Assembly (NCBI GenBank): GCA_009924765.1 | Contig: RFQW01000120.1 | Location: forward strand, 1 to 5,874 | Direction: 5' to 3' | From: Planctomycetota bacterium | Lineage (GTDB): Bacteria > Planctomycetota > Phycisphaerae > Phycisphaerales > SM1A02 | DNA: 5,874 nt | Shown: positions 1 to 5,874 of the stretch, one piece after another | Position numbering within the stretch: position 1 is the first letter of the stretch | How the letters are laid out: every line of letters begins with the position of its first letter | Position numbers and translations under genes: made by a program | The notes under the pieces: generated by a model | Database searches by the model: none | Told to the model about the DNA's origin: nothing | The model's input: only the letters and a program-made list of their open reading frames with translations

Positions 1-198
1 CCACTGCAGGCGACCATGTTCAAGAAGGCTGCGCGCCTGCACCGCGTAGTAGCCCGCATCCATGCCCGGCGGCACGGCCGATCCGAAGTTGATCCACGTG
101 CGTGCGGCGATCGCCGCACCGAACAGCAGCGCCAAAGCAGCCAACCACAGCGGTTGGCGCCACAGTGTCGATGCGGGATTGTCGTGAGGTTGCGCCAT
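1..198 (-). CDS. GT-C type membrane glycosyltransferase, N-terminal part (runs off left edge)
   Basis: The first 66 codons of a minus-strand gene are visible, and the rest lies beyond the left edge. After a polar start (MAQPHDNPASTLWRQ) comes one strongly hydrophobic segment at about residues 17-32. It is followed by a loop reading PPGMDAGYYAVQARSLLEHG. In ArnT/PMT-like (GT39/GT83) polyprenyl-phosphate sugar transferases, the first large outer loop after TM1 carries acidic residues and a similar GYY..QAR.LLEHG pattern. I therefore infer a multi-pass inner-membrane enzyme that uses a lipid-linked sugar donor; donor and acceptor cannot be told from this part. The ATG at 198 is chosen because AGGA (204-207) sits 5 bases upstream. 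The gene follows the lipoprotein gene after 85 bases in the same direction. The family call is fairly sure at the fold level, while the substrate is unknown. Confidence 0.72.
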   Translation of the reverse strand, partial: MAQPHDNPASTLWRQPLWLAALALLFGAAIAARTWINFGSAVPPGMDAGYYAVQARSLLEHGRLQW

Positions 199-203
199 GC
201 GGA

Positions 204-207
204 TCCT
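204..207 (-). promoter_or_regulatory. Shine-Dalgarno site (AGGA) of the left-edge glycosyltransferase gene
   Basis: Read on the minus strand, AGGA lies 5 bases before the ATG at 198. It is the best-spaced ribosome binding site I found in the window. It fixes the start of the left-edge membrane protein, which is otherwise seen only in part. Confidence 0.55.
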
Positions 208-283
208 GATCAGCGCACCCGTTTGTCGAAGATGCCGCGTCGGGGACGAGCCATGCGTGAACCTGCCGCCGATCGCGCGCCGG

Positions 284-838
284 TCACTTCGCCGGCGGCT
301 GATGCTCCAGCACGCTCTCCTCGCTGCCACGCGACACGAACCCCGACACCATCACTGCGTGCGACTGGATCAGCTTCGCCACCCAGGGGTCATCCGATGT
401 CTCCTGCACACGCACACCCTTGGGTGTCTCCACGATCTCCATGCGGATCTTGCCCGCATTGTCGAAGATGGCCACGAAGATCGGATCCCACTGCCGGATG
501 CGCGCATCCTTCTCCAGCCGCACCTTCATCGCGCGCACATGGTTCTGGATCAGCGCGGCCACCTCGGCGTTGTCCGACTCGGTGGTGGCCTCGATGCCGT
601 TCGGCAGCTGCTTCACCTCGCGCCGGATCAGTTCGTGGTTGCCAAGCAGCGTCTCGAACACGTCCTTGTCGTACTGCGCGGTGCCGGGTTTGGCCTCGGA
701 CACCGGCGTGGGTTCGGGTGCGGCTGGCGGCGTGGTGCAGGCGGCAACAGCCGAAGCCATGCAGGCCAGAACCGACCAGACAAGGTGTTGAAGCGACAGG
801 CGCATGCGTGGCAGCGTATCCATGCGGCGCCACGACAC
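284..838 (-). CDS. Small lipoprotein with two copies of an N..I.R...G....SD..VA.LIQ.H unit
   Basis: The predicted product is 184 residues. A basic N-terminus (RRMDTLPRMR) and a hydrophobic stretch end in the lipobox VAAC with Cys34, so it is predicted to be exported and lipid-anchored. A Pro-rich linker (about 36-52) follows. The body contains the same unit twice at an exact 60-residue offset: residues 80-100 and 140-160 share G, SD, VA, LIQ and the final His (H100, H160). The preceding N...IR..E/V pattern also recurs near residues 67-75 and 127-135. I recall uncharacterised proteins of this type in planctomycetes and other environmental bacteria but know no assigned function. The conserved His pair could bind a ligand or metal, which is inference. 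The GTG start at 838 is preferred because GAGG (848-851) lies 9 bases upstream. ATGs at 823 and 805 are in-frame alternatives; the one at 805 would still keep a signal peptide. The start is only 16 bases after the stop of the preceding gene, so the two are probably co-transcribed. Confidence 0.85.
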   Translation of the reverse strand: MSWRRMDTLPRMRLSLQHLVWSVLACMASAVAACTTPPAAPEPTPVSEAKPGTAQYDKDVFETLLGNHELIRREVKQLPNGIEATTESDNAEVAALIQNHVRAMKVRLEKDARIRQWDPIFVAIFDNAGKIRMEIVETPKGVRVQETSDDPWVAKLIQSHAVMVSGFVSRGSEESVLEHQPPAK

Positions 839-847
839 GCCGCGCTG

Positions 848-851
848 CCTC
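848..851 (-). promoter_or_regulatory. Shine-Dalgarno-like GAGG before the lipoprotein gene
   Basis: GAGG on the minus strand lies 9 bases before the GTG at 838 and just past the stop codon (855-857) of the upstream gene. It favours GTG 838 over the downstream in-frame ATGs at 823 and 805, neither of which has a well-placed purine-rich site. Confidence 0.4.
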
Positions 852-854
852 GGT

Positions 855-1942
855 TCAGTGCTTCGGCGCGGTGCTGCCCGCGGCCTTCCGCTTCTCCAGC
901 TCCTGCTTGTACTTCTCGCGGTCCTCGGCTTCCTTCTTGCCGCTCACCGGTATGCCGGTCTCGAAGAAGATGCCCTGCGCCAGCGCCATGCGCTTCAGCT
1001 GTTCGCGCGACTTGTTGGCGCGCACATGCTTGGCCAGCGCGTCACGCATGGCGCCCGCCAGCTTGGCGTCCACATCGCTCGCAGGCACCGCGGTCACCAC
1101 CGCGCCTGATGCACCGAAGATGTCCGGTTCGATCACCAGCACGGCGTCCTTGGCGGCACCTGCGCCCGTCAACTTCACGTCGGTGCTCGCCGCGGTGCTT
1201 GCGTACGCGCACAGGCCCTTGAACTCCTTCGACCACGCAAGCTTGGCAACCTTCGCCTCCAGCGCCTTGCGCGTGGCGGCGGCGACACCACCATCACCAG
1301 CGGCTGCAGGTCGGCCGACGCCACGGCCAGGCCCAGGCGCGCATCCAGCGTGATCGGCAGTGCGGGCGTCGCGTCACCGCCATGCCCCGGATACTTCGCC
1401 GCCACCTCGCCCATCTGCTTCACCATGTCGGCGGTGTCCTTGAAATCCTCGCCCGGTCCGCGCACGCGACCCTTGGTGGCCAGCGCTGGCGTGGCGTCAG
1501 GCGTCAGGATGGCGAACACCGTGTTCACGGGGTTGCCCTGCAGTTTGGTCACGAAGGCGGCTTCCTGCTCGTTCTCGTAGCTGGTCAGACGGATGCACAC
1601 GAAGTCCTTCGACGCATCGATCACATCCTTCTGCAGCAGCCAGCCGTTGTCGATCTTCACCTTGCCGGGGCACCACATGCCCGACACGCCCGAGCAGTGC
1701 GGCGCGCCCGATACCAGCAGGATGGGCTTGCCGGTGCGCTTGGCTTCGGCCAAGCCGCGATCCAGTGTGGCGAACCACTGGATGGTGCGGCCATCGGGTG
1801 GCGCGGTGGGTGCGGTGCGCGTTTCAGGTCCGCCGCCGCGTGGTGCATGACCGCCGCCCTGCGAACCCTTGCTCTGGGCCATCACCGAAGTGCACACCAT
1901 CAACGCGGCCAACACGGAAAGCAGGGGGTGGGTTCGCATCAC
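855..1942 (-). CDS. Exported thioredoxin-fold-like protein, frame broken near 1283
   Basis: One gene of about 362 residues is split by a net -1 frame change. The first part (from 1942) has a signal peptide (about 1-22, cleavage likely after VMA), a Gly/Pro-rich linker (about 24-52) and then WFATLDRGLAEAKRTGKPIL. This is the helix-plus-first-strand pattern typical of thioredoxin-like domains (W..s...A...Ak..gKPill). The usual CxxC site is replaced by C83...C91 in APHCSGVSGMWCPGK. Near residue 220 (TCG at 1283-1285) the good coding frame stops and the tail becomes an Arg/Pro/Ser-rich run ending at 1175. Normal coding continues in the other frame, from GCC at 1281-1283 through AATRKALEAKVAKLAW to a Lys/Glu-rich C-terminus ending at 855. 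GTG at 1178 overlaps the TGA of the first part and could mimic a separate 107-residue gene, but good coding extends upstream of it to 1283. The start could be GTG 1942 or ATG 1939; no clear ribosome site decides. The break may be a sequencing error, a true mutation or recoding. The exact family is not recognised. Confidence 0.72.
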
Positions 1943-1991
1943 GGGTGTCGTTGCGATCCTTGGCGCGCCACGGGACGCGCAACGGGCAAAT

Positions 1992-2010
1992 TCACCGCAT
2001 TTGGCGGTGA
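1992..2010 (-). terminator. Hairpin between two minus-strand genes, possible weak terminator
   Basis: TCACCGC (1992-1998) and GCGGTGA (2004-2010) form a perfect 7-bp stem around a 5-base loop. It lies 20 bases after the stop of the membrane-protein gene (2030) and about 50 bases before the start of the thioredoxin-like gene (1942). On the minus strand the stem is followed by ATTTG, too short a T-run for a strong intrinsic terminator. It may be a weak terminator, an attenuator or an RNA-stabilising stem. Nothing else is evident in this 87-base gap. Confidence 0.35.
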
Positions 2011-2029
2011 TTGCCGCGTTACAAGCCGC

Positions 2030-2712
2030 TCAACCGATCAATCCGATGGCCCGGGCCGCCAGCATCACCAGCACCGCCATGGCGATCGCCACCTGCACCA
2101 TCATGCCGATCTGGATCGGGCCACGCAGGGGCACCGGCAGCGTGGGGCCGAAGGTGCTCGAAGTGTTGAACGAAAGGAACAGGTAGTCCACGAAGCCCGG
2201 GCACCAGCCCTGCAGCGACTTGAACGACATGGTGTTGTGCGGAAACAGGATGCCGGGGTGCGTTGCCTCGCCGGCCGCCACGCGATGCTGATGCGCGTGG
2301 TCGAAGCGCCAGTAGAAGGCCGCGAACACTCCAGATATACCAGCGCCGATGACAGCAGCAGGAATCCGGGATTGTCCTGCTTGTCGAACAGGCACACGAT
2401 CAGCCCCACCACGTTGTCCATCAGCGCGACGATGGCCAGCACCAGCGTCACGTCAAACACAAGGCACATCGATCGTTCCGCGCGTTGCCACCACAGCAGC
2501 AGCCCCATGATCGCGGTGATCAGGGCCAGTGGGCTGGCGTATGCGTCGGCCAGACGAAATATCACAACGGCCGCCGATGGCGCGTGATCCGTCAGGCTGA
2601 GTGACTGCGAGGTGGCGATGTCCAGCAGCGAGGCAATTGCGAGCGAGCCAAGCACTGCACCCATGGTGCGGCGATGGTGAGGGTCACCTGTGATGAATTG
2701 GTCGTGAGGCAT
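2030..2712 (-). CDS. Small multi-pass membrane protein of unknown function, frame broken near 2329
   Basis: Joining two overlapping frames gives about 227 residues with roughly four or five hydrophobic helices. The first frame, from ATG 2712, contains AVLGSLAIASLLDIA, PLALITAIMGLLLWW and VFDVTLVLAIVALMDNVVGL, then FLLLSSALVYLE. At GAG 2329-2331 the useful coding moves to the other frame (GTG 2327-2329), reading VFAAFYWRFDHAHQHR. It ends with a soluble segment, then GFVDYLFLSFNTSSTFGPT and a last helix MMVQVAIAMAVLVMLAARAI. The first frame continues out of phase as a Ser/Arg-rich tail to 2101, a sign that it is not the real continuation. The DYLFLSF.....F.PT plus final-helix ending resembles C-termini of uncharacterised bacterial membrane proteins of about 220 residues, loosely like DUF1345 or two-TM channel-type proteins; I do not assign a function. 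The start is uncertain because no well-spaced ribosome site precedes ATG 2712, and a later ATG at 2664 is possible. The gene begins 33 bases after the glycosyltransferase stop, suggesting one transcript. Confidence 0.7.
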
Positions 2713-2745
2713 GCCGATGCAAGCATAGTCCTGCAGCCAGGCACG

Positions 2746-4467
2746 TCAGCGCTGCATCGGCTGCAGCACGATCGCGTCCACTGCCTCGTACGCATCCTCG
2801 CCCCACTGGGGCGCCGCGTTGATGGTGCCGCCCGGCACGGCGGGTCGCGCCATCATCACGGGGGACTGCCAGCAGGTCCACGCAGCCACGGCGAGCAGGG
2901 CTGTAATCGCGCCACCAACGCACAGTCGCTCCGCGATTGCCGGCGCACGCCATCGCAGGCGCGCGCGCATCGCCATCCACGCTGCGTCGATCGCGAGTGC
3001 CATCAGCGCGCACAGCACCGGCGCGATCGCCACGGCATGTCGTGCATAGCCGTAGAAGGCCACGATCACCACCACGCGATAGCCAAGCACCGCCAGCCAC
3101 ACCCATCCTCCGCGGCGAACCCACCCCACCACCACGCCGCCTGCAAGCAGCGCAAGCACCAGCGCATTCCACATGGGTGCATCGCCGCGCATCGGCGTGG
3201 CCATGTCCACGGATTGACGCACATGCTGCGCCGCATGCGGCCAATCGTTGGCGAACAGGCCCAGCGTGATGCCGTCCTGAAATCGCCGCAGCTTCTCGCC
3301 CACCAGACGCAGCCAGCGCGCAGGGTCGGCACGGATGAATCGCCATCCAATCTCGTAACCATGGTTCACCAGCCGCGTGTGACTGGGCCGCGCAAGCGAG
3401 AACGGTGGCTCGCGATCGTGGCTGTCGCTCAGGCCAACCTTGGAGAATCCACCTTCCGAACCCGGATGATTCGAAAGTGCGAAGTCGAGCGAGCCCTTGA
3501 AGGACACCAGCGACCAGATCGGCAGCGGCTCGGGCACGCTCTTCCACTCGCGCTCAAAGAACGCGCGCACATCGGGTTCATCCACCACCTTCAGTCCGGC
3601 CTGCCGGGCCTGCGCGCTCAGGAACGCGAAGTTGCCCTCGCGCGCGAACGCCGGCAGGCCATCCATGAACGCCTGCGCGGCGGGCGTCCACGGCGGTTGC
3701 GCCATCGCGTACGGCAGCGGTGGGGCCTGCGTGTTGAACCGCTCAGCCGCGGCGTGCGCGCGCAACGACCATGGCGCACACACCGCAACGGCCGCCAGCA
3801 GTACCCACAGCGTCTGCGTGGCGATGCGCCCAACTGACACGCGCCCGCGCCACACCTGCCACGCGGCCACTGCGCACAGCATCTCCATCAGCAGCAGATG
3901 CTCGGCGCGAAGCAGCATGGCCCCGCCGTGCAACACACCAAGCATCACGCCCAGTTTCCAGTTGGGTCGATCCACCCACGCCAGCGTGGCACCGGCGATG
4001 CACACCACCAGCAGCGCGTAGGGCGCCTCGTTGTTCAGTGACACGGCCATCACGAACGAGCCAAATCCAAGCGCGCACAGCAGCGCCGCCAACACGCCCG
4101 CCGTGCGCGTGAACCAGCGCGCCATCACCAGGTACAGCGCCGCGGGCGTGGCCGCCGACATGCCGCACCACGCCACCTTGGCCAGGGTGAACGGCGACGC
4201 CACCGCGCCCATCCAGTGCAGCAGCCACGCCACGCCCGGCGTGCGGAAGGCCAGATCGCTCTCGAAGGGTTGCCCCGCGTGCAGCAGCGCCGCCCACTGC
4301 GCCCACACCGTGGCATCGCCCTCGTACAGCATGCTGTGCGGCCACGCGGCATCCACCGAGCGGTACAGGTACAGCAGGCGCAGTCCGAGGGTTGCAATCG
4401 CAATCGCCGTGGCGATCAACAGGTCGCGCCGATCAAGCGTCGTACGTGTTGTCGCTGCTGCGGCCAT
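2746..4467 (-). CDS. GT-C type polytopic membrane glycosyltransferase (PMT/ArnT-like)
   Basis: The predicted 573-residue inner-membrane protein has about ten hydrophobic helices. After TM1 (about 16-36), the first outer loop reads SMLYEGDATVWAQWAALLHA, with E49/D51 where GT-C enzymes carry their catalytic acidic residue. It is followed by FRTPGVAWLLHW (74-85), a common pattern in GT39/GT83-like proteins. Further family-like features are SLNNEAPY (143-150) and LLRAEHLLL (185-193). A large soluble outer segment (about 240-430) follows, then C-terminal helices including the YARHAVAIAPV motif (474-484). Such enzymes move a sugar from a polyprenyl-phosphate carrier to a lipid, glycan or protein on the outer face of the membrane; the substrate here is unknown. 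ATG 4467 is chosen because it starts 28 bases after the upstream stop and directly before a normal N-terminus. The frame is open back to 4587, but that would overlap the hydrolase gene by about 90 bases with non-hydrophobic, Cys/Arg-rich sequence. The frame is intact throughout, unlike the next two genes downstream. Confidence 0.85.
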   Translation of the reverse strand: MAAAATTRTTLDRRDLLIATAIAIATLGLRLLYLYRSVDAAWPHSMLYEGDATVWAQWAALLHAGQPFESDLAFRTPGVAWLLHWMGAVASPFTLAKVAWCGMSAATPAALYLVMARWFTRTAGVLAALLCALGFGSFVMAVSLNNEAPYALLVVCIAGATLAWVDRPNWKLGVMLGVLHGGAMLLRAEHLLLMEMLCAVAAWQVWRGRVSVGRIATQTLWVLLAAVAVCAPWSLRAHAAAERFNTQAPPLPYAMAQPPWTPAAQAFMDGLPAFAREGNFAFLSAQARQAGLKVVDEPDVRAFFEREWKSVPEPLPIWSLVSFKGSLDFALSNHPGSEGGFSKVGLSDSHDREPPFSLARPSHTRLVNHGYEIGWRFIRADPARWLRLVGEKLRRFQDGITLGLFANDWPHAAQHVRQSVDMATPMRGDAPMWNALVLALLAGGVVVGWVRRGGWVWLAVLGYRVVVIVAFYGYARHAVAIAPVLCALMALAIDAAWMAMRARLRWRAPAIAERLCVGGAITALLAVAAWTCWQSPVMMARPAVPGGTINAAPQWGEDAYEAVDAIVLQPMQR

Positions 4468-4495
4468 CGCCGGATCGTATCGGCGGTCCGCGCGT

Positions 4496-5479
4496 TCACC
4501 GCTGCGAAAGTGGCTGCAGCTCGCCTTCATCCGCCACATGCATGCCGGCATTCCGGATCGCGCGTCGCGCGTCGCTGTCCGCATCAAGTGCCGGGTTGCT
4601 GTGGTTCAGGTGAATGAACCTCACCTTGTCGCGCGTGGCAGGCGGCAGTGCGGCCAACCGCTGCATGGTGTGCGTGATGAACGGATGGGGAAATCCCGTC
4701 ATGTCGCGGCCCGGCAGCTCGCCGTTCGCGAAGAAGGTGCCATCCACATACGCCACATCGACGGTGTTCAGCACATCTTCCAGTCGCGTGCCCTGTGCAT
4801 CCCACGCCTCCCACGAATCGATGTCCGGCAGCCACAGCACCTTGCGCGTCGGGCCGTCGATGCGGAATCCAACCACTTCGCTGAATTCCTGTCGGTGCGG
4901 CACCGCGATCGGCGTCACGCTCACATCGTCGGTCAATCGCACCGGCACGCCTGCCTCAAGCGGCCGCAGCTCGATGTTCTGGTACTTCACCAGCTGGCTC
5001 CACGGCCCGTTGTTCTGCACGAACTCGCTCATGCGCGGCATGGCGTACACCGGCACGCCCCTGGCGCCGATCGACTCATGCCCAAGGAACATCAGTCCCG
5101 TGTAGTGCCCCATGTGCGCATGCGTCAGGAAGATGCCGTCCACCACCGGCGTGGACGCGCCGCTCGAAGCTCGGAACAGATCCAGCAACTGCGCTCGGAA
5201 GTCCGGTGTGGCATCGATCATCCATCGCTTGCCGCTGCGCGGATCGATGATGCCGAGCGATACCACCTTGCGCGTGCGCGTTCCGTCATTCCATCGTGCG
5301 TCGCCAAAGCTGCCCGCCTGCGGCACGCCACCGTCCTGCGCGATGCCGAGCACCAGCACGCTGGGCGCGGTTGGGGGCGTGTCAATGATGCGGTTCGTCC
5401 GCGTTGAGGTGCACGCGACCAGTGTGAGCGTGGCGAGGGCAGTCGCGATGCGCCGGAGCATGCCTGTTGACATGCCCAC
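4496..5479 (-). CDS. PqqB-like metallo-beta-lactamase-fold hydrolase, lipoprotein
   Basis: The predicted product is 327 residues. A short basic N-terminus and hydrophobic core end in lipobox LVAC (Cys23), so it should be lipid-anchored outside the cytoplasm. The mature part starts with VLVLGIAQDGGVPQAG (41-56), the opening strand and glycine loop of PqqB-like metallo-beta-lactamase-fold proteins. Candidate metal or active-site motifs follow in the expected order: THAHMGHYTGL (H120, H122, H125), PHRQE (H195), PDID (D219, D221), YVDGTFF (D246), FPHPF (H265) and FIHLNHSNP (H290, H293). The usual HxHxDH Asp is Gly here. This is a stand-alone hydrolase-like relative; no other PQQ synthesis gene (pqqA, C, D or E) is in view, so I do not call it pqqB. 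Its substrate is unknown. Possible starts are GTG 5479, ATG 5473 and ATG 5461; all keep the signal peptide and none has a strong ribosome site. It probably heads the minus-strand run, since it is divergent from the ureohydrolase gene. Confidence 0.87.
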   Translation of the reverse strand: MGMSTGMLRRIATALATLTLVACTSTRTNRIIDTPPTAPSVLVLGIAQDGGVPQAGSFGDARWNDGTRTRKVVSLGIIDPRSGKRWMIDATPDFRAQLLDLFRASSGASTPVVDGIFLTHAHMGHYTGLMFLGHESIGARGVPVYAMPRMSEFVQNNGPWSQLVKYQNIELRPLEAGVPVRLTDDVSVTPIAVPHRQEFSEVVGFRIDGPTRKVLWLPDIDSWEAWDAQGTRLEDVLNTVDVAYVDGTFFANGELPGRDMTGFPHPFITHTMQRLAALPPATRDKVRFIHLNHSNPALDADSDARRAIRNAGMHVADEGELQPLSQR

Positions 5480-5556
5480 AAGTTACGGATTGTCGTGTGT
5501 GCGATGGGCAGCAGGGGTCGCGGAACCCATGCGGCATGCCGTACCCTCGCCGCCCC
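5480..5556. promoter_or_regulatory. Divergent intergenic region, presumed to hold both promoters
   Basis: These 77 bases separate the divergent hydrolase and ureohydrolase genes, so promoters for both directions are expected here or slightly inside the genes. I see no convincing -35/-10 pair. A perfect 10-base palindrome, CGGCATGCCG (5532-5541), is the only symmetric element noticed. It overlaps an alternative in-frame ATG (5536) of the ureohydrolase and may be chance in GC-rich DNA. Confidence 0.35.
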
Positions 5557-5874
5557 ATGCCCACGAAGAATGCCAGGCGTTCCACGCGCTCGACGAAGCC
5601 TCTTTCTCCCATCGTGCCCGCCGGCTTCGACCCCGATGCCGCCGCCACCGGTGACGGCCTGTTCGGTCTCGACACCACGCCCGACCACGCGCGCGTGGTG
5701 GTGATCCCCGTTCCCTTCGACGCAACCACCAGCTATCGCCCCGGCACCGCCGCGGGCCCCGAGCATGTGCTGCAGGCCAGCAAGCAGGTGGATCTGCAGG
5801 ACATCCAGTTCGGCCCCATCTGGCAGGCGGGCATCGCCATGCTGCCCATTCCGAAGGCGATCGCCGCGCTGTCG
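5557..5874 (+). CDS. Arginase/agmatinase-family ureohydrolase, N-terminal part (runs off right edge)
   Basis: From ATG 5557 the frame stays open for 106 codons to the window edge. A basic, Ser/Thr-rich leader (1-16) is followed by an extension PAGFDPDAAATGDGLFGL (21-38) and then VVVIPVPFDATTSYRPGT (47-64) with GPEHVLQAS (67-75). The IPVPFDATTSYRPGT..GP..il.AS pattern is the N-terminal hallmark of agmatinase/arginase-type ureohydrolases, Mn-dependent enzymes that release urea from guanidino compounds such as agmatine or arginine. The metal-binding motifs (GGDHS, DAHxD and SxDxD types) would lie beyond the edge, so substrate and activity cannot be judged. The gene could be speB-like, but that symbol is not supported by what is visible. 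No Shine-Dalgarno site precedes ATG 5557. An in-frame ATG at 5536 would add seven residues. It is the only convincing gene on the plus strand. Confidence 0.85.
   Translation, partial: MPTKNARRSTRSTKPLSPIVPAGFDPDAAATGDGLFGLDTTPDHARVVVIPVPFDATTSYRPGTAAGPEHVLQASKQVDLQDIQFGPIWQAGIAMLPIPKAIAALS

Noticed and set aside
278..297. 6-bp inverted repeat CGCCGG/CCGGCG with an 8-base spacer around the lipoprotein stop codon
   Set aside because: It overlaps the coding end, is short, has no T-run and is easily produced by chance in GC-rich DNA.
855..1178. Separate 107-residue gene starting at GTG 1178 with a GTGA overlap
   Set aside because: Good coding in the same frame continues upstream to about 1283, and the overlapping upstream tail looks out of frame. 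A single frame-broken gene explains both.
16..1353. Long plus-strand open frame of 445 codons, with other long plus-strand frames at 197-1222, 1382-2587, 2674-3837 and 4031-5407
   Set aside because: They are antisense to convincing minus-strand genes and rich in Arg, His, Ala and Pro as expected of shadow frames in GC-rich DNA. They show no recognisable domains.
4559..4575. Tandem GCGCGTC-type repeats
   Set aside because: They lie in the intact coding frame of the hydrolase and translate to its Arg/Ala-rich end (DSDARRAIR), so they need no other explanation.
4468..4587. 40-residue N-terminal extension of the glycosyltransferase to a start at 4587
   Set aside because: It would overlap the hydrolase gene by about 90 bases and adds an unusual Cys/Met/Arg-rich stretch, while ATG 4467 gives a normal N-terminus.
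1..5874. Search for a CRISPR array, transposase, toxin-antitoxin pair, defence system or tRNA
   Set aside because: No direct repeats with regular spacers, recombinase motifs, small paired toxin/antitoxin frames or tRNA-like cloverleaf sequence were seen.

Overview
The window is strongly GC-rich DNA packed with protein genes, with the G/C-biased third codon positions expected of such a genome. Six genes are read leftward on the minus strand and one is read rightward at the right edge. Taxonomy cannot be proved from the sequence. The small repeat lipoprotein, the PqqB-like lipoprotein hydrolase, weak ribosome binding sites and a ureohydrolase with an N-terminal extension together fit a Planctomycetota (Phycisphaerae-like) bacterium best, but other GC-rich lineages with lipoproteins remain possible.

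Layout from right to left: an arginase/agmatinase-family gene runs off the right edge (5557 onward, plus strand). A 77-base divergent gap separates it from the minus-strand run. That run holds a lipoprotein metallo-beta-lactamase-fold hydrolase of the PqqB-like type (4496-5479); a GT-C type polytopic membrane glycosyltransferase (2746-4467); a small multi-pass membrane protein with a broken frame (2030-2712); an exported thioredoxin-fold-like protein, also with a broken frame (855-1942); a small lipoprotein built on two copies of one sequence unit (284-838); and the N-terminus of a second GT-C type membrane glycosyltransferase that runs off the left edge (1-198). Gaps in the run are 28, 33, 87, 16 and 85 bases, so much of it could be co-transcribed. 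A 7-bp hairpin in the 87-base gap is a possible internal terminator or attenuator.

Five or all six minus-strand products are predicted to act in or beyond the inner membrane: two lipoproteins, one secreted protein and three membrane proteins. The common theme is the cell envelope, but no defined pathway links them. The ureohydrolase is probably a separate cytosolic polyamine or arginine/agmatine gene. I see no RNA gene, CRISPR array, insertion sequence or defence system. The points most worth a second look are the two single-base frame breaks in neighbouring genes, the internal duplication in the lipoprotein, the Cys-containing insertion in the thioredoxin-like protein, and the variant metal site of the PqqB-like hydrolase.
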